Below are positions 1 to 8,009 of a stretch of 64,000 bases of DNA, piece by piece. How positions within the stretch are numbered: the first letter of the stretch is position 1; every line of letters begins with the position of its first letter. The DNA is from an uncultured Oscillibacter sp. (GTDB lineage Bacteria; Bacillota; Clostridia; Oscillospirales; Oscillospiraceae): contig CAJTZK010000011.1 in the NCBI GenBank assembly GCA_910583785.1, forward strand, positions 285 to 64,284, in the 5' to 3' direction. Position numbers and translations under genes: made by a program. The notes below the pieces were generated by a model that saw only the letters and a list, made by a program, of their open reading frames with translations, did no database searches and was not told where the DNA came from.

Positions 1-612
1 GCGCTGTGCCGCCGCTGCTGCGGCCTGCTCCGGGTACTGCCGCTGCTGTTCCGCTTTTTTCTTGGCCTTTTCCGCATTGATCCTGTTTACTTCGGCCACA
101 CGCTCCGGGGAATCGCCGCCGCCGCAGATATAGGTCACGGTTCCATCCTCATGGACTACCACACCGCACGGCTCAAAAGTCAGCCCTATGGACGCCGCAT
201 AAGCCTTGCCGTTAGGAATGACATCCGTGAAGAAGTAATCTATCTTCTGCTCGTAATAAGCTGCCTTTTTCGGATCACCGGCCATTTCCTCCAAAATATT
301 GGGAGCGATTACAACATCATTTCCGCTCATGCGTTTGCCCGCTTTTTCAAGGCTTGCCTGATCCTTCCCAATGCTTTCGATTGTAACCCGCCCATATTTC
401 TTTTTCAAATGCTCCAGATAGGCGTCAACATTCGACGTTTCATCCGTTTCGGAAACTTCCGGCTTACCGCTGACCTCCAGCACATCAGCCGTGCCCCTGC
501 TGGCCTTTGCAGCCATATCCAGAAAACTGGAAGCCCGTGCCAACCCACTCCGAACGGTGCGGTGTTCGGGCAGGGGGTTATACACCCTGTTCAAATATCT
601 GCAATCAATCAT
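1..612 (-). CDS. DUF6033-like protein (partial, 3' end outside window)
   Basis: Reading the minus strand from the ATG at 610-612 gives 204 codons without a stop up to the window edge, so the C-terminus is missing. The start follows the stop of the histidine kinase by 5 bases and has a ribosome site inside the kinase's last codons, which suggests translational coupling. Visible blocks are DAYLEHLKKKYG (about residue 63), IAPNILEEMA (about 100) and VVVHEDGTVTYICGGG (about 155), then a charged Ala/Gln-rich tail. These resemble the DUF6033 family of Clostridia, whose function is unknown; the match is from memory. Its place directly behind a two-component system hints that it is co-expressed with it. 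Confidence 0.7.
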   Translation of the reverse strand, partial: MIDCRYLNRVYNPLPEHRTVRSGLARASSFLDMAAKASRGTADVLEVSGKPEVSETDETSNVDAYLEHLKKKYGRVTIESIGKDQASLEKAGKRMSGNDVVIAPNILEEMAGDPKKAAYYEQKIDYFFTDVIPNGKAYAASIGLTFEPCGVVVHEDGTVTYICGGGDSPERVAEVNRINAEKAKKKAEQQRQYPEQAAAAAAQR

Positions 613-617
613 GCCGC

Positions 618-1997
618 TTATAAACTGCTCCTTTCCTGTAATAGAACCGCTGCGGAAAATTCCTGCTGAACTGCTTTCAGCTCCAATTCTCCCATATACT
701 TCTCCGCCTCCCGGCGCACGTTGGCAAGGCCAATGCCGTGCATGGAGACATCCTCCTGTTTCGTTGTGACAGGCAAGCCGTCCTGTCCAAATACCACCTC
801 ACCCATGAAAGAGTTTTTGACCTCTATCAGAAAGAAACGTCCTTTTCTCTTTCCTGTCAGCACGATAAATCGTTCCCCCTCACCCACCTTCTCACAAGCC
901 TCCACCGCGTTTTGCAGCAGATTTTGAAGGATGATACCCACATCAAAAGCGTCATAGGCCCCCGGCTCCGGGTAATGGAACTCCACCTGAAAGCGGATGC
1001 CCAGGTCAAGGCTCCGCCGCCGCATCTCGTTGACAATCACATCTGTGACCGGGTTGCCCGTCTGGAGCGTCAGCTCAAAGCCGCTCATACTCTCGTCCAT
1101 TTTGGCGATATAGTCCTCCAGACTGGCATATTCGCCGCTCTGCGCCAGGCCCTTGATGTTGGTCAGGTGGCCCCGCATTTCGTGTTTCAGCCCACGGATG
1201 CGGGTGTAGAACTGTTCCGCCTCATGGATACGCGCCCGGATTGCCTGTGTCTGCTGGTACTCTGCATAAAGGGTGGCCTGTTCCTCCCGGAGCGCGGCCA
1301 TACCTTGCTGAAAAGCGATGGTCAGATAAGCCCCGGCGTAGAACAGCAGGGCCAGCACCGGGATTACTGCCAAAAACGCCGGGTGGCGCTCATAGAGCTG
1401 GAGCAGAACGCCGTTCTTGAACTCCACCAAAATCCGGGAGATTACCTGTCCGAACAGGATCCCCGCTGTTGGCACCAGGGCGAGATAGCACAGCTCCCGC
1501 CAATGGAGCGCCATGCTCTGCTTTCGCATTTGACGTTGGAGGGCATAAAGCATGACGGCCAGCATAGAGGCGTGGGACAGCAGGAACAGCGTGACCAGCA
1601 GGGCGGCGCGGAGAAAGACCGCATCCGGCGGTTCCAGACGGTAGGGGACTGACCGCTCCACGATAAAATGCAGACTTTGCACCATCAGACCGCTGGAAAT
1701 TCTGGCGTTGAAGTAGAGCAGCGTCAGAAGGAACACAAACGGCTTTTCCAGGCCGATCCACCTGGATACCGCCAGCAGCATCGCCATCAGGATCAGCCCG
1801 AAGGAGCCTTGGGGCAGCGCCGCCCGGTTGCAGACGATCTCAAACAGAATGTAGACGAAAAAAACAAGGAACAGCCCGCGCCGCCGTTTGTCCTGGGGAA
1901 CGAAAGGCCGGAAAAAGACGGTGAGCAGGGCGGCGTAGGTCAATTCCGCCCCAGCGGAAAATGCCTGATTGAAGATATGAAATCCTGTCTCGCTCAT
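618..1997 (-). CDS. AgrC/LytS-type membrane sensor histidine kinase (GHKL ATPase)
   Basis: The 459-residue protein senses a signal at the membrane and phosphorylates the LytTR regulator encoded just upstream. About the first 235 residues are a chain of hydrophobic segments (six or seven membrane spans), followed by a short coiled coil. The phospho-acceptor region is KHEMRGHLTN (about residue 275). A GHKL ATP-binding domain follows, with N-box NLLQNAVEA and G-box HGIGLANV. This layout is that of peptide-sensing AgrC-like kinases, but no agrB or agrD-like peptide gene is visible nearby, so the signal is unknown. The start overlaps the regulator stop by 4 bases (ATGA), so the two are one operon. 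Confidence 0.9.
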   Translation of the reverse strand: MSETGFHIFNQAFSAGAELTYAALLTVFFRPFVPQDKRRRGLFLVFFVYILFEIVCNRAALPQGSFGLILMAMLLAVSRWIGLEKPFVFLLTLLYFNARISSGLMVQSLHFIVERSVPYRLEPPDAVFLRAALLVTLFLLSHASMLAVMLYALQRQMRKQSMALHWRELCYLALVPTAGILFGQVISRILVEFKNGVLLQLYERHPAFLAVIPVLALLFYAGAYLTIAFQQGMAALREEQATLYAEYQQTQAIRARIHEAEQFYTRIRGLKHEMRGHLTNIKGLAQSGEYASLEDYIAKMDESMSGFELTLQTGNPVTDVIVNEMRRRSLDLGIRFQVEFHYPEPGAYDAFDVGIILQNLLQNAVEACEKVGEGERFIVLTGKRKGRFFLIEVKNSFMGEVVFGQDGLPVTTKQEDVSMHGIGLANVRREAEKYMGELELKAVQQEFSAAVLLQERSSL

Positions 1998-2719
1998 AGA
2001 CCGGCCCCCCTTTTCACAAAGCGGAGGTAGGCTTTCACAAAGTCCTGGTACTTGTATTTGGAGATCAACAGCTTTTCCCCGTTGGTCAGCGTCAGTTCTG
2101 TCTTGCTGTATCCTTCCACATAGGCGAGATTGACAAGATAGCCCTTGTGGACACGGAAAAACTGATCGCCCAGCTCCGCTTCCAAGTCCCGGATTTTTGC
2201 GTAGCAGGAAAACTCCCCGTCTTTCAGACGCAGGACTACCTTGTGATTGCTGCTTTCGATGTAATAAATGCTGTCCAGCGGTACGGTTCGGCTGGTGCCA
2301 GCAGATTGAAGCGTGAGCGCATGGGAAAGCTGCGGCTGAACACGGCCCGCCTCAATCTGTTCCACGGCGCGGGCAAAGACCTGGGCAAACTTTTCCTCGT
2401 CCACTGGCTTCAGCAGATATTGGAACGCACCCACGTCAAAGGCGTCGAACACATACCGCTCATAGCCGGTCACAAAGATAATGACCGGCTGGGCGGCAGA
2501 GTTGCCCTCCCTGATCTGGCGGGCCAGCGCCATCCCGTCCAATCCGGCAGCGTTCAGCTCAATGTCCAGAAAGAGCAGGTCAATTCCCCGGTGGTCTGCG
2601 AGACAGTCACCGGGAGAAGCATACTCCACGACCTCGCAGGGGCAGTCCTGCGACCGGATCAGGGATGCGAGGTAGGCGCGGGTGGGGGCTTCATCATCAC
2701 AAATTGCGATTCTTATCAT
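1994..2719 (-). CDS. LytTR-family response regulator
   Basis: The protein has 241 residues. Residues 1-120 form a receiver domain with the acidic pair in ICDDEAPTR and the probable phosphorylated Asp in LLFLDIEL (about residue 52). Residues 135-240 form a LytTR DNA-binding domain (IYYIESSNHKVVLRL, FFRVHKGYLVNL). It is the first gene of the operon with the kinase and the DUF6033-like gene. Such regulators bind direct repeats ahead of their targets; I did not find a convincing repeat pair here. Confidence 0.92.
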   Translation of the reverse strand: MIRIAICDDEAPTRAYLASLIRSQDCPCEVVEYASPGDCLADHRGIDLLFLDIELNAAGLDGMALARQIREGNSAAQPVIIFVTGYERYVFDAFDVGAFQYLLKPVDEEKFAQVFARAVEQIEAGRVQPQLSHALTLQSAGTSRTVPLDSIYYIESSNHKVVLRLKDGEFSCYAKIRDLEAELGDQFFRVHKGYLVNLAYVEGYSKTELTLTNGEKLLISKYKYQDFVKAYLRFVKRGAGL

Positions 2720-2828
2720 GGCGGTATTCCTCTATCTGTTTATTCGTTCAAATGGCCGTCAGGATAAACCCGGTTGACGTGAGTGGACGGTTTGATAGCG
2801 TAACTGGACAGCACAGCTTGTCCCTGAC

Positions 2829-2855
2829 ATTATATCATAAAAGGAAAGGACGCAA
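2829..2855 (-). promoter_or_regulatory. Probable promoter of the response regulator/kinase operon
   Basis: On the minus strand an extended -10 element, TGATATAAT, has its hexamer at 2829-2834. A -35-like TTGCGT lies at 2850-2855. The 15-base spacer is short, but the TGn extension can compensate. It lies 110 bases ahead of the regulator start and faces away from the XRE-cupin gene. Confidence 0.5.
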
Positions 2856-2898
2856 GAGACACCTTTTCATTTGTGGACTTCCATTTATCCGCCCGGTA

Positions 2899-2907
2899 TG
2901 TTATAAT
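2899..2907 (+). promoter_or_regulatory. Probable extended -10 promoter of the XRE-cupin gene
   Basis: TGTTATAAT at 2899-2907 is an extended -10 element on the plus strand, 40 bases ahead of the start at 2947. The hexamer 17 bases upstream (TTCCAT, 2879-2884) is a poor -35, as is common with extended -10 promoters. Confidence 0.5.
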
Positions 2908-2946
2908 AAATTTCTAATTTATGAAAGCATACGGAGCGGATATAAA

Positions 2947-3504
2947 ATGGAACCTATGAATTTGAGAATTGGCGAGAAGCTGAAAAGCATCCGCATGGCC
3001 CGCACACTTTCCCTGGACGATGCTGCTGCGCTGACGGGCGTGAGCAAGCCCATGTTGGGCCAGATCGAACGTGGCCAATCTGTCCCAACGGTGACGACCC
3101 TCTGGAAGATCGCCACGGGGCTGAAAACACCGCTGTCCGCGTTCCTGGAGGAACCGCAGACGGAATACACCGTTACTGGCCCGGACGAGGCAAACGTAGT
3201 CTTGGGGGACGGCGGGAAAATGCGGGCCTATCCGCTGTTCGCCTATGACCCGGTGCGGAGCGTAGAGACATTCTACATTGAGTTTGACCCGGAGTGCCGC
3301 CATTCCTCGGACAAGCATGATGATGGTGTAGAGGAACACATCTTTGTCCTGCGGGGGACACTGCGGCTCGTCCTGGGGGACAGGCCGGTGGAGGTCAGCG
3401 AGAGACAGACCATCCGCTTCCGGGCCGACATTCCCCACGCCTATCAGAACGTGACCAGGGACAGGTGTGAGGTCTACAACACCATATTCTATCCACACCA
3501 TTAA
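2947..3504 (+). CDS. XRE-family regulator with C-terminal cupin domain
   Basis: The 185-residue protein has a helix-turn-helix (about residues 10-62, with LDDAAALTGVSKPMLGQIER) and a C-terminal cupin (about 105-180, with EEHIFVLRGTLRLVLG). This is the MqsR/SutR-like layout in which a small ligand bound by the cupin controls DNA binding. The open frame continues upstream, but the ATG at 2947, or a second one at 2956, fits the homologous N-terminus. The hydrolase gene follows 14 bases after the stop with its own strong ribosome site, so this is probably a two-gene operon and the regulator may respond to the hydrolase substrate. Confidence 0.85.
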   Translation: MEPMNLRIGEKLKSIRMARTLSLDDAAALTGVSKPMLGQIERGQSVPTVTTLWKIATGLKTPLSAFLEEPQTEYTVTGPDEANVVLGDGGKMRAYPLFAYDPVRSVETFYIEFDPECRHSSDKHDDGVEEHIFVLRGTLRLVLGDRPVEVSERQTIRFRADIPHAYQNVTRDRCEVYNTIFYPHH

Positions 3505-3518
3505 GGAGGACGCAGATT

Positions 3519-4397
3519 ATGTACGAACTGATCCAGGTTTCGGAGCGGAGCTATTACATCCAAAGTCCGGCAAAGATCGGGCTGGTGCGGCTGGAAGGAC
3601 AGAACGTTTGCCTGATCGACAGCGGCAACGATAAAGACGCGGGCCGTAAAGTCCGGCAGCTTTTGGACGCCAACGGCTGGCGGCTCACCGCCATCTACAA
3701 CACCCACTCCAACGCTGACCACATCGGCGGCAACAGGTATTTGCAGGGCCAGACCGGGTGTGAAATCTACGCGCCGGGGATCGACTGCGCCTTTACCCGA
3801 CACCCTGTCCTGGAGCCGTCCTTTTTGTACGGTGGGTATCCGTGTAAGGAGCTGCGGCATAAATTCCTCATGGCCCAGGAGAGCGACGCCCAGGAGTTGA
3901 CGAAGAAATGTCTGCCGGAGGGCTTTACAATCATCCCCCTGCCGGGACACTTTTTTGATATGGTGGGCTATCGGACGAGCGATGATGTGGTCTATCTGGC
4001 GGATTGCCTGTCCAGCCGGGAAACGCTGGACAAGTATCAGATTGGCTTTATCTACGATATTGCCGCCTATCTGAACACGCTGGAAATGGTGAAATCCCTG
4101 CAAGCGAAGATGTTCGTCCCGGCCCACGCCGCTGCCTCCCAAGATATAGCCGACCTCGCACAGTACAACATCGACAAGGTGCTGGAGATTGCGGATAGGA
4201 TCACCGGCATCTGCCAGGAACCGCTTTGCTTTGAGGCCATTCTGCAACAGTTGTTTACGGACTACGGGCTGACAATGAACTTTGAACAATATGTCCTGGT
4301 GGGCAGCACCGTCCGCTCCTATCTGGCGTGGCTGAAGGACACCGGCAGGGTGAACGGCCTGTTTGAAAACAATATGCTGCTCTGGCAACGAACATAG
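3519..4397 (+). CDS. Metallo-beta-lactamase-fold hydrolase
   Basis: The protein has 292 residues. The metal-binding signature is THSNADHIGGN near residue 60; the first His of the usual HxHxDH is Asn here. Further ligands are in LPGHFFDMVGY and VYLADCL, and a C-terminal helical extension (DNA-binding-like winged region, about 230-292) ends the protein. The family hydrolyses thioesters, lactones and similar bonds with two metal ions; the substrate cannot be told. AAGGAGG lies just ahead of the ATG. It pairs with the XRE-cupin gene upstream. Confidence 0.85.
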   Translation: MYELIQVSERSYYIQSPAKIGLVRLEGQNVCLIDSGNDKDAGRKVRQLLDANGWRLTAIYNTHSNADHIGGNRYLQGQTGCEIYAPGIDCAFTRHPVLEPSFLYGGYPCKELRHKFLMAQESDAQELTKKCLPEGFTIIPLPGHFFDMVGYRTSDDVVYLADCLSSRETLDKYQIGFIYDIAAYLNTLEMVKSLQAKMFVPAHAAASQDIADLAQYNIDKVLEIADRITGICQEPLCFEAILQQLFTDYGLTMNFEQYVLVGSTVRSYLAWLKDTGRVNGLFENNMLLWQRT

Positions 4398-4438
4398 GGA
4401 GATGCGTATTATGAATTAGTGCTTTGAAAATCGGTATT

Positions 4439-4776
4439 CAACCGCAACTGCTTCTCAAAATGAACTTGTTCTTCTCCCCATTTTTTTAATTCGTGCAGAG
4501 CCGGGACTAATTTTAGCCCTGCCCCCGTTAAACCATATTCTACATGGGGAGGAATCTCCGAATATTAATACGAATCACTATTCCGTGGGCCTCTAATTCT
4601 TGTAGCGAACGAGTTAGCATAATGTTTGTGATTCCATGAACTTGTCGTTTTAATTCATTATATCGCATATTTCCGTATGACAATTTCCATAGTATGGGTA
4701 GCTTCCACCGGCCACTAAGAAGATTAAGTGCAGCTACAATTTCACAAGAACCATCATATAAATTTTGCTTTGGCAT
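4439..4776 (-). pseudogene. HxlR-family transcriptional regulator, frameshifted
   Basis: From the ATG at 4776 the frame encodes an HxlR winged helix (CEIVAALNLLSGRWKLPILW, about residues 11-30; TNIMLTRSLQELEAHGIVIR). It is cut short by a stop at 4540. The family's next stretch, EIPPHVEYGLTGAGLKLVPAL, continues in another frame directly behind GIVIRIN, to a stop near 4439-4441. One base appears to be missing around 4555-4560. HxlR proteins often repress a divergent oxidoreductase gene, and a flavodoxin-like gene is indeed divergent here. A sequencing error would restore a normal gene of about 112 residues. Confidence 0.75.
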
Positions 4777-4817
4777 CTTAAACCCCTTACAATTTCAAGG
4801 CACAAAAATGTGCGTAC

Positions 4818-4846
4818 TTGTATTTTTGTTTCTTAGCAACTATACT
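4818..4846 (+). promoter_or_regulatory. Promoter of the flavodoxin-like gene
   Basis: TTGTAT at 4818-4823 and TATACT at 4841-4846 are separated by 17 bases, 46 bases ahead of the start at 4893. The site lies in the divergent region shared with the HxlR gene, where that regulator would be expected to bind. Confidence 0.6.
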
Positions 4847-4892
4847 CCGATTATAGCAACAATTTTCTGAAAGTAAAGAAGGCGGAATTTTT

Positions 4893-5252
4893 ATGAAGGC
4901 TATTGCAATTAACGGGAGCCCAAGAAAAGATTGGAACACGGCTACATTGCTGAAAAAATCACTTGAAGGTGCTGCTTTTGTTGGTGCAGAAACCGAATTG
5001 ATTCATCTTTATGATCTAAGTTTCAAAGGATGTTATAGTTGTTTTGCTTGTAAACGGAAGGGCAGCAAATTGAATGGATGCTGCATAATAAATGATGGTC
5101 TGACAGAAATATGGAAGCGCACGATTTCGTGCGATGTTTTGATACTTGGTTCTCCTATATATTTAGGAAGTATTATAGGAGGAATCGGTAGTTCATTCCC
5201 GGAGAACTATCTGGCAAAATGGGTCGTTGATATCACATATGTGGAGGACTAA
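4893..5252 (+). pseudogene. NAD(P)H-dependent flavodoxin-like reductase, C-terminally truncated
   Basis: The 119-residue product starts like the NADPH-dependent FMN reductase/flavodoxin family. It has the FMN phosphate loop INGSPRKDWNTATLL (residues 6-20), the cysteine-bearing FKGCYSCFACKRKG, and the FMN-contacting LGSPIYLGS (about 86-94). Family members are about 180-210 residues long, with a conserved stretch after SPIYLG. Here the similarity ends after that motif and about 25 unrelated residues lead to a stop, so the rear third is lost. It stays paired with a divergent HxlR regulator. The truncated protein is unlikely to form a full FMN fold. Confidence 0.7.
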
Positions 5253-5254
5253 AT

Positions 5255-5974
5255 ATGAAGATCGTTGGGCGGGCAACTCTCTGGCTTATAGATAAACTCG
5301 TCTATCTTCTTATTGGGAAAAAAAATTTCACGCCAACTCCTGTTCCGGACGATTGGCCCCCGGACGGAAGTATGCACTTTTTGCGTTTTGATCACCCCAT
5401 TGGATTGACGGGACTTCCTCCGAACGCTGTACAATACGAGTTCGCCGCAAACGTTGGAGAAGATGACCCTGTGGTATTCTCGCTTGGCCAGGAAATTATT
5501 TCTCGCCTTTGTGATTCCCGCAAAACACTGATTGTTTTTTCTTTCGATCACGAACTTCCAAAAAACAAACGCCAGGGAAAAAACCTGCCCACCTCCGAGT
5601 ATGTTACTCAGTTCCTGCGCACTTTAGTTCCAGAGGTTCACATCGTCCAAAAGGAAAACACCGTGGTATTTTTGTTTACCGGTTGTCCAAAAAATCTTTT
5701 TTCGCAATATCATGCAGCATCTGATCTGCCAAGTTACTTTATTGATTTTTATCTGTTTACAGAGAGAACAATGCCGTGTTGCCCTGAAGAAGCGATTTCA
5801 CTGATTGAAAAAGGTTGCTATCAAACCAATCTTTATCTGGGTTATGGCCCTAATGCACTGAATATTGTATTTGATCCCAAATCACTGGATATTACAGAAG
5901 TAGAAAAGGTCATTGAGGAAGTTTGCCACAGTCACAATATCCAGCTAATAAATCCTTTTTCCAAAACAACATAA
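5255..5974 (+). CDS. Unknown 239-residue protein
   Basis: I do not recognise this protein. It starts 2 bases after the stop of the truncated reductase with no clear ribosome site of its own (GGAGGACTAAAT lies just ahead and could serve). The N-terminus has an amphipathic or hydrophobic stretch (ATLWLIDKLVYLLIG). The rest looks like a soluble alpha/beta protein with clusters such as TLIVFSFDHELP and NTVVFLFTGCP. Base composition is clearly more AT-rich than the flanking genes, which suggests transfer. A good hairpin terminator follows at 5982-6014. Confidence 0.6.
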   Translation: MKIVGRATLWLIDKLVYLLIGKKNFTPTPVPDDWPPDGSMHFLRFDHPIGLTGLPPNAVQYEFAANVGEDDPVVFSLGQEIISRLCDSRKTLIVFSFDHELPKNKRQGKNLPTSEYVTQFLRTLVPEVHIVQKENTVVFLFTGCPKNLFSQYHAASDLPSYFIDFYLFTERTMPCCPEEAISLIEKGCYQTNLYLGYGPNALNIVFDPKSLDITEVEKVIEEVCHSHNIQLINPFSKTT

Positions 5975-5981
5975 ATCTTAG

Positions 5982-6014
5982 AGGACTGCCGCGTTTGTGG
6001 CGGTCCTTTCTTTT
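5982..6014 (+). terminator. Rho-independent terminator after the unknown 239-aa gene
   Basis: AGGACTGCCGC and GTGGCGGTCCT form an 11-bp stem (two G-U pairs) around a 4-base loop, followed by TTCTTTT. It ends the AT-richer island and precedes the ICE remnant. Confidence 0.7.
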
Positions 6015-6027
6015 GGAGGTGTTTCAT

Positions 6028-6288
6028 ATTTTTATCTACCCCGACAACCTGAAAGCAAAGGCCAAGCTGTGGCTGTGGGAGCTGCGGGACGTGGCGGTCA
6101 TCGGCGCCGGGCTCCTGCTCTCCATCCTGGCCCTGAGCCACGGCGCCGGGCTGCTCCTGCTGGTGCTGACTGTCCTCTACGCCTTCCTCTCCATCCGCAT
6201 GGAGGGGGCCAGCATCCTGGACTTCCTGCGCTGCGCCGTCTGCTTTTTGCTCCTGCACCAGCAATATTACGAATGGAAGGAGCCTTGA
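6028..6288 (+). pseudogene. Small ICE type IV secretion membrane protein, start codon lost
   Basis: The frame reads FIYPDNLKAKAKLWLWELRD and then two membrane segments to a stop at 6286-6288, about 86 residues. It resembles the small two-span membrane protein encoded directly ahead of the VirB4 ATPase in Firmicutes ICEs (the PrgI/VirB3 position). A ribosome site GGAGG lies at 6015-6019, but the codon at start distance (6028-6030) is ATT, not ATG. GTG at 6019 is too close to the ribosome site. So the start codon is probably mutated. The next gene starts within its stop codon (TTGA), as in intact elements. Confidence 0.6.
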
Positions 6289-7060
6289 TTTTAAACCGAA
6301 AACAGAAAAAGGAACTGCGGCGGCAATTGTCCACCCGGCAGCCCATGGGCATTGACCAGCTCACCAAACACGGCCTGAAGACGATCAGGGATAAGCTGGT
6401 CTTTTTCTTCTCATCCCGGATAGACTCTCCGTTCTCTCCGCCGACGGCATCCATTAAGCAACCGCCGGGGAAGAGGACACCATCATCCACAACGCCCAAA
6501 ACAAAAACCGTATGGACCCGGGAAGCACCAACAACATGCGCCGCAACAAGGAGCCCCTGGTCCACTGCACCGTGCTTACTGGCTCTGCGCCAAAGACGCG
6601 GAGAGCTTGCAGGCTCTCCGGGATGAGGCCCATACCATGCTCGCACGGTCCAAATCGGCCTGGACCGTTTTTTTCCTGCAGAGGGGCGGCTTTCTGGCCG
6701 CCAACCCGGCGGGAAGCAATGTCTTTGCCTCCCAGTTCGAGCGGGTCCTCCCCGCTTTCTCTGTGGCAAATCTCTTCCCCTTTAACTACTCCGGTAATAA
6801 CGCCCCCAAAATTCTATATTGGAAAGGACCGCTTCGGCTCCAACATCATCCTGGACTTGGACCGCCGGGTGTAGGACAAAACCAACGCTAATGCCCTCAT
6901 TCTCGGCAACTCCAGCCAGAGAAAGAGTTTTCTTCTCAAGCTTCTGCTGTGCAATATTCTGGCCTCCAGCACGTCCGCGATCCGCCTGGACGCGAGGATA
7001 ATGGAGTCCTCGCTGCCGCGAGAGGAGTGCTCGCACACAGCCAGCCGAAAAGCGTCCTGT
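6285..7060 (+). pseudogene. VirB4/CD1110-like conjugation ATPase, heavily decayed
   Basis: Fragments in several frames match the conjugal-transfer ATPase of Firmicutes ICEs, from memory of the family. The start ILNRKQKKELRRQ (from TTG 6285) and IDQLTKHGLKTI come first, then LSVLSADGI in a shifted frame. NKNRMDPGSTNNMRRNKEPL follows after a large deletion, then GFLAANPAGSNVFASQFERV (from about 6690) and GKDRFGSNIILDLDRRV (about 6825). A TAG stop at 6874-6876 replaces a codon before DKTNANALILGNSSQRKSFL. That last stretch is the Walker A region, which should read GxxGxGKS but has lost its glycine pattern. Everything after it, including Walker B, is missing. The gene cannot make a working ATPase. 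Confidence 0.8.
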
Positions 7061-7600
7061 GAATGTTATACGCTAAGCTCCTAACCAGCACCCAGTCAGA
7101 GAGCGCGATTTATGAGCAGGAGTAAAGGCAAGACCCCTGGGGCCTGACCGAGGGGCTGGTTTCCCACAAATGCCTGCCGTTAGTTGGTTTTCCTGGGTTC
7201 CCTCCGGGGATATCGGCACAAAAGAGCCTTCCACGCCGATGGAAGGCTCTCTGCAAATTATTCGATTGGAAGACCATTTAAGCGGCGGTTTCAATCCGCC
7301 GCGCCAGCGCCCCCAGGGACTCTCCCTGACACAGGCCATTCTCCCCCCTCCTTCCGCCGAAGCATGGCAAAGCCGCGCTGAACATCAGCCAGCTCTTCCT
7401 CCGTTGAGCGCGCCGCAAAGCCAGACACAGTTCCCTTTTCCAAAGGTCCGGCGCATCCGCTTCACAGAAACCGGCAGACACCTGCCCGTGTATCCTGGAA
7501 ACAACCCCAAATCTCCTGGAAGCCCATCAGATGGTAACCTGTAGTCCCCAGGAAAACTCGTTTCCCTTCCCCTCAATGTCAATGTAAAGGAGGTCCCTAA
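7061..7600. other. Region without a recognisable gene inside the ICE remnant
   Basis: I see no intact gene here. The minus strand has a 67-codon frame at 7278-7481 ending ESLGALARRIETAA, followed by the hairpin at 7223-7250. This could be the tail of a broken minus-strand gene, but I recognise no family. The stretch joins the broken VirB4 gene to the small ICE gene and probably marks a deletion of many conjugation genes. The last 15 bases hold the ribosome site of the next gene. Confidence 0.4.
7223..7250 (-). terminator. Hairpin with U-tract on the minus strand
   Basis: AGAGCCTTCCA (7223-7233) and TGGAAGGCTCT (7240-7250) form a perfect 11-bp stem. TTTT follows on the minus strand, so it would end transcription coming from the right. 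It lies just past the end of a possible minus-strand reading frame (7278-7481). Confidence 0.5.
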
Positions 7601-8008
7601 ATGCCAAGAGAGAAGATCAAGTTTACCCTGAGGATGTTCCCGGAGACACCGCAGCCCGTCAAGGACATGTGCCCGCAGGACAATTGCCAGACTCAGAACG
7701 AGTTTATTGAAACGGTCATTCGCTTTTACGCTGGGTATGTCTCCGGTCAGAACGCCTGCGGATTTCTACCTGCCGCGCTGACCGCCGCCTTGCGGAGTAC
7801 CGTCCACGACAGCGGGAACCGCGTCTGCCGTTCGCTGTTCAAGCTGGCGGTGGAACTGGATATGGTGATGAACGTGCTGGCGGCTGGGATGGAGATTCCC
7901 CAGTTGGACCTGGACCACCTCCAGGGCCGCTGTGGGCGGGACATCAAATCCACCAACGGCAGCGTAAGCCTCAAAGACGCAGCGGACGGCCAGAAGGGCG
8001 GTGCGTAA
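7601..8008 (+). CDS. Conserved small ICE protein of unknown function
   Basis: The 135-residue protein starts MPREKIKFTLRMFPETPQPV behind a strong AAAGGAGGT site. It resembles small proteins encoded just ahead of the relaxase in Firmicutes ICEs, with shared blocks DNCQTQNEFIETVIRFYAGY and VCRSLFKLAVELDMVMNVLA. The N-terminus looks like a ribbon-helix-helix domain, which would fit a relaxase accessory protein that binds the transfer origin, but that is inference. It is the only gene of the remnant that still appears intact. Confidence 0.65.
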   Translation: MPREKIKFTLRMFPETPQPVKDMCPQDNCQTQNEFIETVIRFYAGYVSGQNACGFLPAALTAALRSTVHDSGNRVCRSLFKLAVELDMVMNVLAAGMEIPQLDLDHLQGRCGRDIKSTNGSVSLKDAADGQKGGA

Positions 8009-8009
8009 G

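Noticed and set aside
4830..4865. A possible inverted-repeat operator between HxlR and the flavodoxin-like gene
   Set aside because: AGCAAC occurs twice but as a direct, not inverted, repeat, and overlaps the promoter only partly; too weak to claim.
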